A stretch of DNA of 11,171 nt from an uncultured Oceanospirillaceae bacterium (GTDB lineage: Bacteria; Pseudomonadota; Gammaproteobacteria; Pseudomonadales; Balneatricaceae): positions 1 through 11,171 of the forward strand of contig CAMIIY010000033.1 in NCBI GenBank assembly GCA_946221045.1, written 5' to 3'. This document shows positions 1 through 6,341 of this stretch, piece after piece (position 1 is the first letter of the stretch; every line of letters starts with the position of its first letter). The position numbers were made by a program, and so were the translations under genes. Below the pieces are notes generated by a model that was given only the letters and a program-made list of their open reading frames with translations, was not told the DNA's origin and made no database searches.

Positions 1-1
1 A

Positions 2-853
2 ACCGAACCGGCACCGGCCACCTGGCCGGCTGAACTTGCGCTGGGTTTTCGTTCTACCCCGAGGGGTGTGGTATTGCACCGTAACCGCCATAAAGGGCCG
101 TTGTATGTGCAAAAACCGTTTTACCCCGAAGGGCGGGATCTGGCGCATGTCTACCTGCTGCACCCGCCGGGCGGTATTGTCTCGGGTGATCATCTGCAGA
201 TCAGCATTGAGCTGGAGCCAAAGAGCCGGGCACTGATTACTACGCCTGGCGCCGGCCGGGTTTACCGTGCCCGCGCAGATAAAAGCCTGCAGCAGCAACA
301 GATTCACCTGCAGGTGGCAGCCGGTGCTTCGCTGGAATGGCTACCGCAGGAAACCATTATCTATTCTGGTGCCCATACGCACCTGAAAACCCAAATTGAA
401 CTGGAAGAAGGCGCGCAGTGTGTCAGCTGGGAGGTGACCTGTCTGGGTCTGCTGGCCAGTCAGGCGCCATTTAGGGAAGGTGCCCTCCTGCAGCAGCTTG
501 AGTGCCGCCTGGGGGGGCGGCCGCTGCTGCGGGAGTCGCTGCATCTGGATCAGGATCGGATGCGCTTGCTCACCAGCCGCGCCGGACTGGCAGGGCAGCC
601 GGTCACCGGCCTGATGTTTGCCGGTCCTTTCAGAGAAATATCAACGGAACTGCTGGACGGTCTGCGCCAGCGCTGCAGCTTAGTGGCCGAGCCAGCCATG
701 GCTGCTGTGACCGAGCTGCATCACTGTCTGGTGGTGCGCTATCTCGGTCCCAGTGCCGAGCAGGCGCGGCGTCTGTTTACTGACTGCTGGCAGCAGTTGC
801 GCCCTGAATTATTAGAACGGCAGGCCTGTCAGCCCAGAATCTGGGCGACCTGA
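2..853 (+). CDS. ureD: Urease accessory protein UreD (5' end cut by window edge)
   Basis: UreD (UreH in some species) is the scaffold that binds apo-urease and recruits UreF and UreG for nickel insertion in the cytoplasm. The frame is open from base 2 with no stop, and the residues before the first in-window GTG (position 68) already look like UreD: 'AELALGF' followed by 'LHRNRHKGPLYVQKPFYPEG'. The signature 'YLLHPPGGIVSGD' follows, then 'TTPGAGRVYRA' and 'LEWLPQETI'. About 283 residues are visible, close to the usual full length, so only a few N-terminal codons and the start lie left of the window. The GTG at 68 would delete the conserved N-terminus and is not the real start. ureA starts 30 nt downstream, with no terminator between. 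Identification is firm; the exact start cannot be seen. Confidence 0.95.
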   Translation, partial: TEPAPATWPAELALGFRSTPRGVVLHRNRHKGPLYVQKPFYPEGRDLAHVYLLHPPGGIVSGDHLQISIELEPKSRALITTPGAGRVYRARADKSLQQQQIHLQVAAGASLEWLPQETIIYSGAHTHLKTQIELEEGAQCVSWEVTCLGLLASQAPFREGALLQQLECRLGGRPLLRESLHLDQDRMRLLTSRAGLAGQPVTGLMFAGPFREISTELLDGLRQRCSLVAEPAMAAVTELHHCLVVRYLGPSAEQARRLFTDCWQQLRPELLERQACQPRIWAT

Positions 854-883
854 GCCCCTGTTATCAGCCTTGAGGTAGAGTGG

Positions 884-1186
884 ATGGAACTGTTACCCAG
901 AGAAAAAGACAAGTTGCTGGTGTTTACCGCAGCCCTGTTAGCCGAGCGACGGCTCAATCGCGGTTTAAAGCTGAATTATCCGGAGGCGGTAGCCTACATC
1001 ACCATGGAGATCATCGAAGGTGCGCGGGATGGTAAAACCGTGGCGGAGCTGATGAGCTTTGGCAAAACCCTGTTGAGTGCCGATCAGGTGATGGATGGCG
1101 TGCCTGAACTGATCCATGAAGTGCAGGTGGAAGCCACCTTCCCGGACGGTACCAAACTGGTCACCGTACATAACCCTATCAGCTAA
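884..1186 (+). CDS. ureA: Urease gamma subunit UreA
   Basis: Smallest structural subunit of urease, which hydrolyses urea to ammonia and carbamate in the (alpha-beta-gamma)3 enzyme. At 100 aa it has the standard length for a separate gamma subunit. The start '[23 protein letters not shown]' region, '[10 protein letters not shown]', '[13 protein letters not shown]' and the C-terminal '[14 protein letters not shown]' are all typical of the family. The ATG has a GAGGT Shine-Dalgarno at 872-876, 7 nt upstream. Gamma and beta subunits are separate genes here, as in most proteobacteria, rather than fused as in Helicobacter. ureB starts 10 nt after the stop. Confidence 0.98.
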   Translation: MELLPREKDKLLVFTAALLAERRLNRGLKLNYPEAVAYITMEIIEGARDGKTVAELMSFGKTLLSADQVMDGVPELIHEVQVEATFPDGTKLVTVHNPIS

Positions 1187-1196
1187 GGAGCAGACA

Positions 1197-1514
1197 ATGA
1201 TTCCAGGAGAGATTCAGGTCGCCGAGGGTGAAATCGAACTGAACAGTGGCCGTAAAACCGTAACTCTGCAGGTGGAAAACAGCGGCGACCGGCCGGTGCA
1301 GGTCGGCTCCCATTACCATTTTTACGAGGTGAATCCGGCGCTGCAGTTTGACCGCCTGGCCGCCCGTGGATTCCGGCTGAACATCGCGTCCGGTACCGCC
1401 GTGCGGTTTGAACCTGGCCAGTCACGTGAAGTGGAGTTGGTGGAGTATGCGGGTGCGCGTGTGGTGTATGGATTCAGGGGTGCGGTGATGGGTCCGCTGG
1501 GAGGTAAACCATGA
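1197..1514 (+). CDS. ureB: Urease beta subunit UreB
   Basis: Second small structural subunit of urease; it packs against UreC in the trimeric enzyme. 105 aa from the ATG at 1197 gives the canonical '[16 protein letters not shown]' N-terminus. '[21 protein letters not shown]', '[23 protein letters not shown]' (split here only for description) and '[11 protein letters not shown]' are family hallmarks. An AAGGAG Shine-Dalgarno at 1185-1190 overlaps the ureA stop and sits 6 nt before the ATG. This decides the start over an ATG at 1116 that lies inside ureA. The stop overlaps the ureC start in an ATGA arrangement at 1511-1514, so the two subunits are translationally coupled. Confidence 0.98.
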   Translation: MIPGEIQVAEGEIELNSGRKTVTLQVENSGDRPVQVGSHYHFYEVNPALQFDRLAARGFRLNIASGTAVRFEPGQSREVELVEYAGARVVYGFRGAVMGPLGGKP

Positions 1515-3217
1515 GCAAGATGGATCGTACTACCTATGCCCAGATGTTTGGCCCCACCACCGGTGACCGGGTGCGTCTGGGGGATACAGAACTCTGGATT
1601 CAGGTTGAAAAAGATTTTACCCGCTACGGTGATGAGGTGAAATTCGGTGGCGGCAAGGTGATCCGGGATGGCATGGGTCAGAGCCAGTGCGGCAATGATA
1701 TTGCGGTGGATCTGGTGATCACCAATGCCCTGATTCTGGATTACTGGGGCATCGTCAAAGCGGATGTGGCGGTGCGCGCCGGCCGAATTGAACGGATAGG
1801 TAAAGCTGGTAATCCGGATACCCAGGATGGGGTCGATATCGTGATCGGTCCCGGCACCGAAGTGATTGCCGGTGAAGGCTCCATCCTCACGGCGGGCGGC
1901 ATTGATGCGCATATTCACTTTATCTGCCCGCAGCAGATCGAAGAAGCGCTGATGTCCGGCGTGACCACCATGATCGGTGGCGGCACCGGCCCCGCAACGG
2001 GCACCAATGCTACCACCTGTACGCCGGGTCCCTGGTATATTGGCAAAATGTTGCAGGCTACCGATGAGATGCCGATGAATCTCGGCTTTTTGGGCAAGGG
2101 CAATGCCAGTCTGCCGGAGTCGCTGGAAGAGCAGATTAAAGCCGGTGTCTGTGGCCTGAAATTGCATGAGGACTGGGGTACCACACCGGCCTCCATTGAT
2201 AACTGCCTGAGCATGGCAGACAAATACGATGTGCAGGTGGCGATTCATACCGACACCTTGAATGAGTCCGGTTTTGTGGATGATACCCTGGCGGCGTTCG
2301 ATGGCCGGGTGATCCACACCTACCATACGGAAGGCGCGGGCGGTGGCCATGCACCGGACATTATCAAAGCCTGTTCGGCACCCAATGTGCTGCCATCTTC
2401 GACCAATCCGACACGCCCTTACACGGTCAACACCGTTGACGAACATCTGGATATGCTGATGGTGTGTCATCATCTGGACAGCTCAATCCCGGAAGATGTG
2501 GCCTTTGCTGATTCCCGTATTCGTAAAGAGACCATCGCCGCCGAGGATATCCTGCATGACCTGGGTGCCTTCAGCATGATTGCTTCCGACTCTCAGGCCA
2601 TGGGCCGGGTGGGCGAGGTGGTCACCCGCACCTGGCAGACCGCCCACAAGATGAAGGTACAGCGGGGGTTGCTGCCAGAAGATGAGGGCATCGGCTGCGA
2701 TAACTTTCGTGCCAAACGTTATATCGCAAAATACACCATTAACCCGGCTATAACACACGGTATCGGCCATGAAGTCGGCTCCATCGAAGCGGGCAAACTG
2801 GCGGATCTGGTGCTCTGGAAACCGGCGTTTTTTGGCATCAAACCGGCCATGATCATCAAGGGTGGCATGATTGCCGCCGCGCCGATGGGTGATCCTAATG
2901 CGTCTATCCCGACCCCGCAGCCAGTGCACTACCGGCCGATGTTTGGTGCTCAGGGTCTGGCTGCAGCGGCTACCAGTTTCACCATTACTTCCCAGGCGGC
3001 ACTGGATGCCGGTGTGGGCGAACAACTGGGGCTGAAACGTCGGCTGGTCGCCTGCTGCAACACCCGCAACCTGACTAAAGCCGATATGTTGCTGAATGAC
3101 TGGCAGCCGGATATCACGGTAGATCCACAAACCTATGAAGTACGGGCAGACGGTGTGTTGCTGACCTGTGAACCCGCCACCGAACTGCCACTGGCGCAGT
3201 TATATTGCCTGTTTTAG
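1511..3217 (+). CDS. ureC: Urease alpha (catalytic) subunit UreC
   Basis: Catalytic nickel-containing subunit (EC 3.5.1.5, amidohydrolase superfamily), cytoplasmic, 568 aa as usual. All active-site residues sit at the classical Klebsiella numbers: nickel ligands H134 and H136 in '[11 protein letters not shown]', the lysine to be carbamylated K217 and substrate-binding H219 in '[12 protein letters not shown]', H246, H272 in '[14 protein letters not shown]', flap C319 and H320 in 'MVCHHLD', and D360 in '[14 protein letters not shown]'. The N-terminal '[18 protein letters not shown]' and C-terminal '[16 protein letters not shown]' are intact. The ATG has GGGAGGT at 1499-1505, 5 nt upstream, and overlaps the ureB stop. 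Nothing suggests loss of activity. UreC should be activated by UreDFG and UreE from the same operon. Confidence 0.99.
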   Translation: MSKMDRTTYAQMFGPTTGDRVRLGDTELWIQVEKDFTRYGDEVKFGGGKVIRDGMGQSQCGNDIAVDLVITNALILDYWGIVKADVAVRAGRIERIGKAGNPDTQDGVDIVIGPGTEVIAGEGSILTAGGIDAHIHFICPQQIEEALMSGVTTMIGGGTGPATGTNATTCTPGPWYIGKMLQATDEMPMNLGFLGKGNASLPESLEEQIKAGVCGLKLHEDWGTTPASIDNCLSMADKYDVQVAIHTDTLNESGFVDDTLAAFDGRVIHTYHTEGAGGGHAPDIIKACSAPNVLPSSTNPTRPYTVNTVDEHLDMLMVCHHLDSSIPEDVAFADSRIRKETIAAEDILHDLGAFSMIASDSQAMGRVGEVVTRTWQTAHKMKVQRGLLPEDEGIGCDNFRAKRYIAKYTINPAITHGIGHEVGSIEAGKLADLVLWKPAFFGIKPAMIIKGGMIAAAPMGDPNASIPTPQPVHYRPMFGAQGLAAAATSFTITSQAALDAGVGEQLGLKRRLVACCNTRNLTKADMLLNDWQPDITVDPQTYEVRADGVLLTCEPATELPLAQLYCLF

Positions 3218-3225
3218 GAGAGTTT

Positions 3226-3669
3226 ATGCTGGAAGTATACGAACGCCTGGGTACCCACTGTCATCAACCAGTGTCTGATCGGGTAATCCTCACCTATGAG
3301 CAACGTGACCGTGGCCGTCTGCGTCTGCAGAGCGAGCAGGGCAGTGAGGTGCGTGTGTTTCTCGACCGGGGTAAACCGCTGCAGGTAGGTGAGTACCTGA
3401 AAACCACCTGTGGTCGTTATCTGCTGGTGGCCGGGGCGGTGGAGGAGGTGACCCACGCTTGGTGTGAGGACTGGCAGACCTTTGCCCGGGCCTGTTACCA
3501 CCTGGGTAACCGCCATGTGCGGATACAGGTGGGGGAGCGCTGGTTGCGGATTAAACCCGACCATGTACTGGAAGAGATGCTGGAACTGCTGGGTCTGCAG
3601 CTTGAGCATCAGGAACAGGTATTTATGCCGGAATCAGGTGCTTATGCCCATGGACATCACCACCACTGA
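3226..3669 (+). CDS. ureE: Urease accessory nickel metallochaperone UreE
   Basis: Cytoplasmic nickel-binding dimer that hands Ni(II) to UreG for urease maturation. From the ATG at 3226 it is 147 aa. The N-terminal peptide-binding domain (about 1-70) is followed by the nickel-binding domain with 'ACYHLGNRHV' (residues 89-98). H97 there corresponds to the conserved dimer-interface nickel ligand. The protein ends in a short His tail (H142, H144-H147), far shorter than the Klebsiella tail. An AGGAG at 3216-3220, overlapping the ureC stop, is 5 nt from this ATG; an in-frame ATG at 3205 lies inside ureC and lacks this site. The last 20 nt overlap ureF. Confidence 0.96.
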   Translation: MLEVYERLGTHCHQPVSDRVILTYEQRDRGRLRLQSEQGSEVRVFLDRGKPLQVGEYLKTTCGRYLLVAGAVEEVTHAWCEDWQTFARACYHLGNRHVRIQVGERWLRIKPDHVLEEMLELLGLQLEHQEQVFMPESGAYAHGHHHH

Positions 3670-4327
3670 TCACAGCCTGCTGCGGCTGTTGCAGCTGAGC
3701 AGTGTCAGTTTGCCGGTGGGTGGCTTTGCCTTCTCACAGGGCCTGGAATACGCCATTGAAGCAGGCTGGGTCAGCGATGCGGAATCAACTGCCACCTGGA
3801 TAGAGGATCAGCTGTTTTTTAGTCTCGCCAGTACCGATCTGCCGCTGTTGCAGTTCTCTATGGCGGCGGAAGCGGAAGGCGATATAGCCAGACTGAAATT
3901 GCTCAATGAGATCGCACTGGCCTGCCGCGAAACCAAAGAATTGCACCTGACCGATACCGCTATGGGTGAAGCACTGGCCCGGCTGTTACGCCAGCTGGAT
4001 GAAACCCTGCTCTGGCAGGTTGGTCAGCCGGTGAGCTTTGTGGTGCTGTTTGCCTGGGTGGCCAGCCGCTGGCAGATATCTGAGCAGGCCGCCGGACTGG
4101 GGCTGCTCTGGTCATGGCTGGAAAATCAGGTGGCCGCAGCCACCAAGCTGGTGCCACTGGGCCAGACCCAGGCACAGCAGTTGCTGATCCGGTTGCAGCC
4201 GACGTTATCCGAGGTGCTTGCCCGTTCGGCTCAGGTTGAGCTGGATCAGGTAGGTGCCAGTCTGCCGGGGCTGGCGCTGGCCAGTGCCCGACATGAAACC
4301 CAATACACACGATTGTTTCGTTCTTAA
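3650..4327 (+). CDS. ureF: Urease accessory protein UreF
   Basis: All-helical component of the UreD-UreF-UreG activation complex, thought to act as a GTPase-regulating partner of UreG. 225 aa from the ATG at 3650, the usual length. Recognisable blocks are 'SSVSLPVGGFAFSQGLEYA' near the N-terminus, 'RETKELHLTDTAMG' in the middle, 'WSWLENQVAAATKLVPLGQ' and the C-terminal 'ETQYTRLFRS'. An alternative ATG at 3644 adds two residues; the AGGTG at 3636-3640 is 9 nt from 3650 but only 3 nt from 3644, so 3650 is preferred. The frame is open much further upstream (to 3464), but that part is inside ureE and does not resemble UreF. ureG follows after 12 nt. Confidence 0.93.
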   Translation: MDITTTDHSLLRLLQLSSVSLPVGGFAFSQGLEYAIEAGWVSDAESTATWIEDQLFFSLASTDLPLLQFSMAAEAEGDIARLKLLNEIALACRETKELHLTDTAMGEALARLLRQLDETLLWQVGQPVSFVVLFAWVASRWQISEQAAGLGLLWSWLENQVAAATKLVPLGQTQAQQLLIRLQPTLSEVLARSAQVELDQVGASLPGLALASARHETQYTRLFRS

Positions 4328-4339
4328 AAGGATCTGTTT

Positions 4340-4987
4340 ATGAGTCAGAGAAAACAAACCCTGCGCGTGGGCGTTGGTGGACCGGTAGGGTCAGGCAAAA
4401 CCGCGCTGTTGCGTTCCCTCTGTTCCGCCATGCGTGATTATTATGATATCGCGGTGGTGACCAATGATATTTATACCCAGGAAGACGCCAAGTTTCTGAC
4501 CCGGCATGAAGCCCTGTCGGCGGATCGGATTCTGGGGGTTGAAACCGGTGGCTGTCCGCACACCGCCATTCGCGAAGATGCCTCCATGAATCTGGCTGCC
4601 ATCGATCAGCTGATTGCCCGGCACGGTGCGCTGGATCTGGTGTTTGTCGAGAGTGGCGGCGATAACCTCAGTGCCACCTTCAGCCCGGAGCTGTCTGACC
4701 TGACCATCTACGTGATTGATGTGTCTGCCGGTGACAAAATTCCCCGCAAGGGTGGTCCCGGCATCACCAAATCTGACCTGTTGATTATTAATAAAACCGA
4801 TCTGGCACCGCTGGTGGGGGCATCGCTGGAGGTGATGGATCGGGACGCAAAAACCATGCGGGGTGATAAACCCTTTATCTTTTCCAACCTGAAATCAGGG
4901 CAGGGCATTGATGACATTATCCAGTTCATCATCCACGAAGGCATGCTGGAAGTGAAACAGCTGCCGCCAGCGGTTGCAGTGGTTTAA
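4340..4987 (+). CDS. ureG: Urease accessory GTPase UreG
   Basis: SIMIBI-class GTPase that couples GTP hydrolysis to nickel delivery into apo-urease. 215 aa. The P-loop 'GPVGSGKT' is at residues 14-21, the nickel-binding 'CPH' at 72-74 within '[15 protein letters not shown]', the Walker B-like '[17 protein letters not shown]' around 102-118, and the base-specificity 'NKTD' at 151-154. The C-terminus is a little longer than the minimal family form, ending '[10 protein letters not shown]'. An AAAAGGA at 4326-4332, overlapping the ureF stop, is 7 nt before the ATG. All functional motifs are intact. Confidence 0.98.
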   Translation: MSQRKQTLRVGVGGPVGSGKTALLRSLCSAMRDYYDIAVVTNDIYTQEDAKFLTRHEALSADRILGVETGGCPHTAIREDASMNLAAIDQLIARHGALDLVFVESGGDNLSATFSPELSDLTIYVIDVSAGDKIPRKGGPGITKSDLLIINKTDLAPLVGASLEVMDRDAKTMRGDKPFIFSNLKSGQGIDDIIQFIIHEGMLEVKQLPPAVAVV

Positions 4988-5012
4988 GACGCGAATTAAG
5001 GAGATAAAAAAG

Positions 5013-5531
5013 ATGCGTAAACAGATTTTAATTGGTTTGGCGGCACTGATGCCGGTTGTGGCGCAGGCACATACGGGGCATGAACTGAGTGGATTCATGG
5101 CGGGTGTATTACACCCGGGTGTGTTGCTGGCGGGCCGTAACCGTCAGCAGGCAATGACCGGCGCAGGCGCGTTTGCTGTTGTACTGCTACTCGGCGCAAT
5201 GGCCGGTCTGGTTGGTTGGGTGGTGCCGCAGGTTGAGCAGTGGGTGCTCCTGTCGGTGATGCTGATGGGGCTGGCTGTGGTGCTGGTGCAACGACTCAAA
5301 TCAAGTCAGTTGATTGCCATGGTGGGCAGCGTGCTGTTGCTGCATGGCTGGGTGCATGGCATGGAAATGCCACTGGCAGCCTCACCAGTGGCCTATCTGT
5401 CCGGCTTTATTGCGGCATCTCTGATGCTGGTGGGGAGTGGTCTGGCGCTGGCAAAATTTGCACCGCGTTCGCTGCTGCAGGGTATGGGTGCGCTGGTTGC
5501 GGGTACAGGTCTGTTCATGACGCTGGCTTAA
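5013..5531 (+). CDS. ureJ: HupE/UreJ-family membrane protein, probable nickel permease component with atypical motif
   Basis: HupE/UreJ proteins are small inner-membrane proteins that accompany hydrogenase or urease operons; HupE of Rhizobium mediates nickel uptake. From the ATG at 5013 it is 172 aa. An N-terminal signal-like segment (1-19) ends '...VVAQAHTGHELSGF', and about five further hydrophobic segments follow (roughly 49-70, 76-95, 98-115, 125-148, 152-171). The second family motif is present as 'LHGWVHGMEMP' (110-120). The first, HP-x5-DH, is degenerate: 'HPGVLLAGR' at 34-42 has G41-R42 where D-H is expected. The start is set by AAGGAG at 4998-5003; an in-frame ATG at 4974 lies inside ureG. 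It is the last gene before the terminator. Family assignment is confident, transport activity less so. Confidence 0.85.
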   Translation: MRKQILIGLAALMPVVAQAHTGHELSGFMAGVLHPGVLLAGRNRQQAMTGAGAFAVVLLLGAMAGLVGWVVPQVEQWVLLSVMLMGLAVVLVQRLKSSQLIAMVGSVLLLHGWVHGMEMPLAASPVAYLSGFIAASLMLVGSGLALAKFAPRSLLQGMGALVAGTGLFMTLA

Positions 5532-5540
5532 GTCTCTGTT

Positions 5541-5569
5541 GCCGTCACCGTTCGGTGGCGGCGTCTTTT
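5541..5569 (+). terminator. Rho-independent terminator of the urease operon
   Basis: A 9-bp stem (5541-5549 with 5554-5562, one T-G wobble) closes a GTTC loop and is followed by GTCTTTT. It starts 9 nt after the ureJ stop, ahead of an A/T-rich promoter-like stretch, so it separates the urease unit from the next one. The T tract is short, so termination may be partial. Confidence 0.8.
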
Positions 5570-5595
5570 GAAAATATCTATTCACTTTTTTTCAT

Positions 5596-5628
5596 CTTAA
5601 GACAGCTTTAAGAAAAGGTTTTTAAAGT
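5596..5628 (+). promoter_or_regulatory. Candidate PmrA/QseB-type regulator box and promoter of the T_hemolysin-ligase-HDO operon
   Basis: CTTAAG at 5596-5601 and TTTAAG at 5607-5612 form a direct repeat with 5 bases between, an 11-bp period. This fits the known PmrA box pattern (C/T)TTAA(G/T)-N5-(C/T)TTAA(G/T). A weak -10-like TAAAGT lies at 5623-5628, with no recognisable -35 at the proper distance, so the box would occupy the -35 region as in activator-dependent promoters. The site lies in the only sizeable non-coding stretch of the window (5532-5654). The operon encodes a regulator of the same class at 9944-10606. The repeat is directly visible; the assignment to that regulator is inference. 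Confidence 0.5.
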
Positions 5629-5654
5629 CAGGCCATTCATAGAGGAGAATGGCG

Positions 5655-6341
5655 ATGACTGCGAGCCTTTTATGTACTGAGATAGCTGAAACCACCAGTG
5701 AAGTGTTGCTGGTTGATCACCCCGAAAATCTGCAGCGGGTGAAGCTGTTTGCTCAGGCGGCGTTTGCCCGTCAATACAATGCTCAGGTGCGGGATTTTTT
5801 GCCCTATCAGCTGGCGTTGATTGATGGTGCCATGCAGATCCGTGCCTCCATGGGCTATCAGCCCGCTAAAGATCATCACCTCTATCTGGAACACTATCTG
5901 GACCTGCCGGTGGAGCAGATGATTGCCCGTGAGCTGGGCATTGCTGCACCTGCCCGTCAGCGCATTCTGGAGATGGGCAATCTGGCGTCCAAGAGTCCGG
6001 GTTCTACCCGTCGACTGATCCTGAACCTCTCCTGTTACTTTCTTCAGCAGGGTTTCCGCTGGCTGGTGATCACCGCGACGCCACGCGTTAAAAACAGCTT
6101 TGACAAGCTGGGCGGCAAAGTGGTGTTGCACCGGCTGGCCGAAGCCACCCCTGCGGCTGTCAGCGCAGGACAGTCCGACTGGGGCAGCTATTACAAGCAG
6201 CAGCCCAGGGTGTATGCCATCGATATGTGGACGGCGATGACCGAGATGATGGCCGATCCGGTGATGTCGCGTCTGTTGCAACGTACTGTTCCGCCCCGCA
6301 GTGACATGGTGACCCGCATCGGTCTGCAGGAGAGCGCCTGA
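5655..6341 (+). CDS. Thermostable-hemolysin family (T_hemolysin) protein, GNAT/autoinducer-synthase-like
   Basis: Matches the family annotated 'thermostable hemolysin' after delta-VPH of Vibrio; I recall the family as grouped with the N-acetyltransferase (GNAT-like) clan. 228 aa, soluble, no signal peptide or membrane segment. Typical blocks are 'AFARQYNAQVRDFLPYQLAL' (36-55), 'HLYLEHYLDLPVE', 'RILEMGNLASKSPGSTRR' (103-120), 'WLVITATPRVKNSFDKLG' (136-153) and 'WGSYYKQQPRVYAI' (176-189). The strand 'ILEMGNLAS' resembles the E-x-x-R-[FL]-A strand of acyl-homoserine-lactone synthases, with N in place of R. An AGGAG at 5643-5647 is 7 nt from the ATG at 5655 but 1 nt from an in-frame ATG at 5649, so 5655 is preferred. 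First gene of the second operon; its stop overlaps the ligase start. An acyltransferase role is inferred; haemolysis is doubtful. Confidence 0.85.
   Translation: MTASLLCTEIAETTSEVLLVDHPENLQRVKLFAQAAFARQYNAQVRDFLPYQLALIDGAMQIRASMGYQPAKDHHLYLEHYLDLPVEQMIARELGIAAPARQRILEMGNLASKSPGSTRRLILNLSCYFLQQGFRWLVITATPRVKNSFDKLGGKVVLHRLAEATPAAVSAGQSDWGSYYKQQPRVYAIDMWTAMTEMMADPVMSRLLQRTVPPRSDMVTRIGLQESA

Noticed and set aside
1322..2473. Long open frame (383 codons) on the minus strand opposite ureB/ureC
   Set aside because: Lies wholly antisense to intact ureB/ureC, has His/Arg/Gly-rich composition typical of antisense reading of GC-rich codons, and matches no family I recognise.
2483..3130. Minus-strand open frame of 215 codons inside ureC
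   Set aside because: Shadow of ureC coding sequence; no recognisable domain or ribosome site.
3464..3649. Upstream extension of ureF into ureE
   Set aside because: The extra N-terminal residues are unlike UreF and overlap a well-supported ureE frame; the Shine-Dalgarno favours 3650.
5621..5626. TTTAAA as a third half-site of the regulator box
   Set aside because: It is 14 bp from the second half-site, out of the 11-bp period; more likely part of the -10 region.
5655..6341. True secreted cytolysin
   Set aside because: No signal peptide, no membrane-inserting segment, and co-transcribed with metabolic enzymes; the hemolysin name is inherited from the family.
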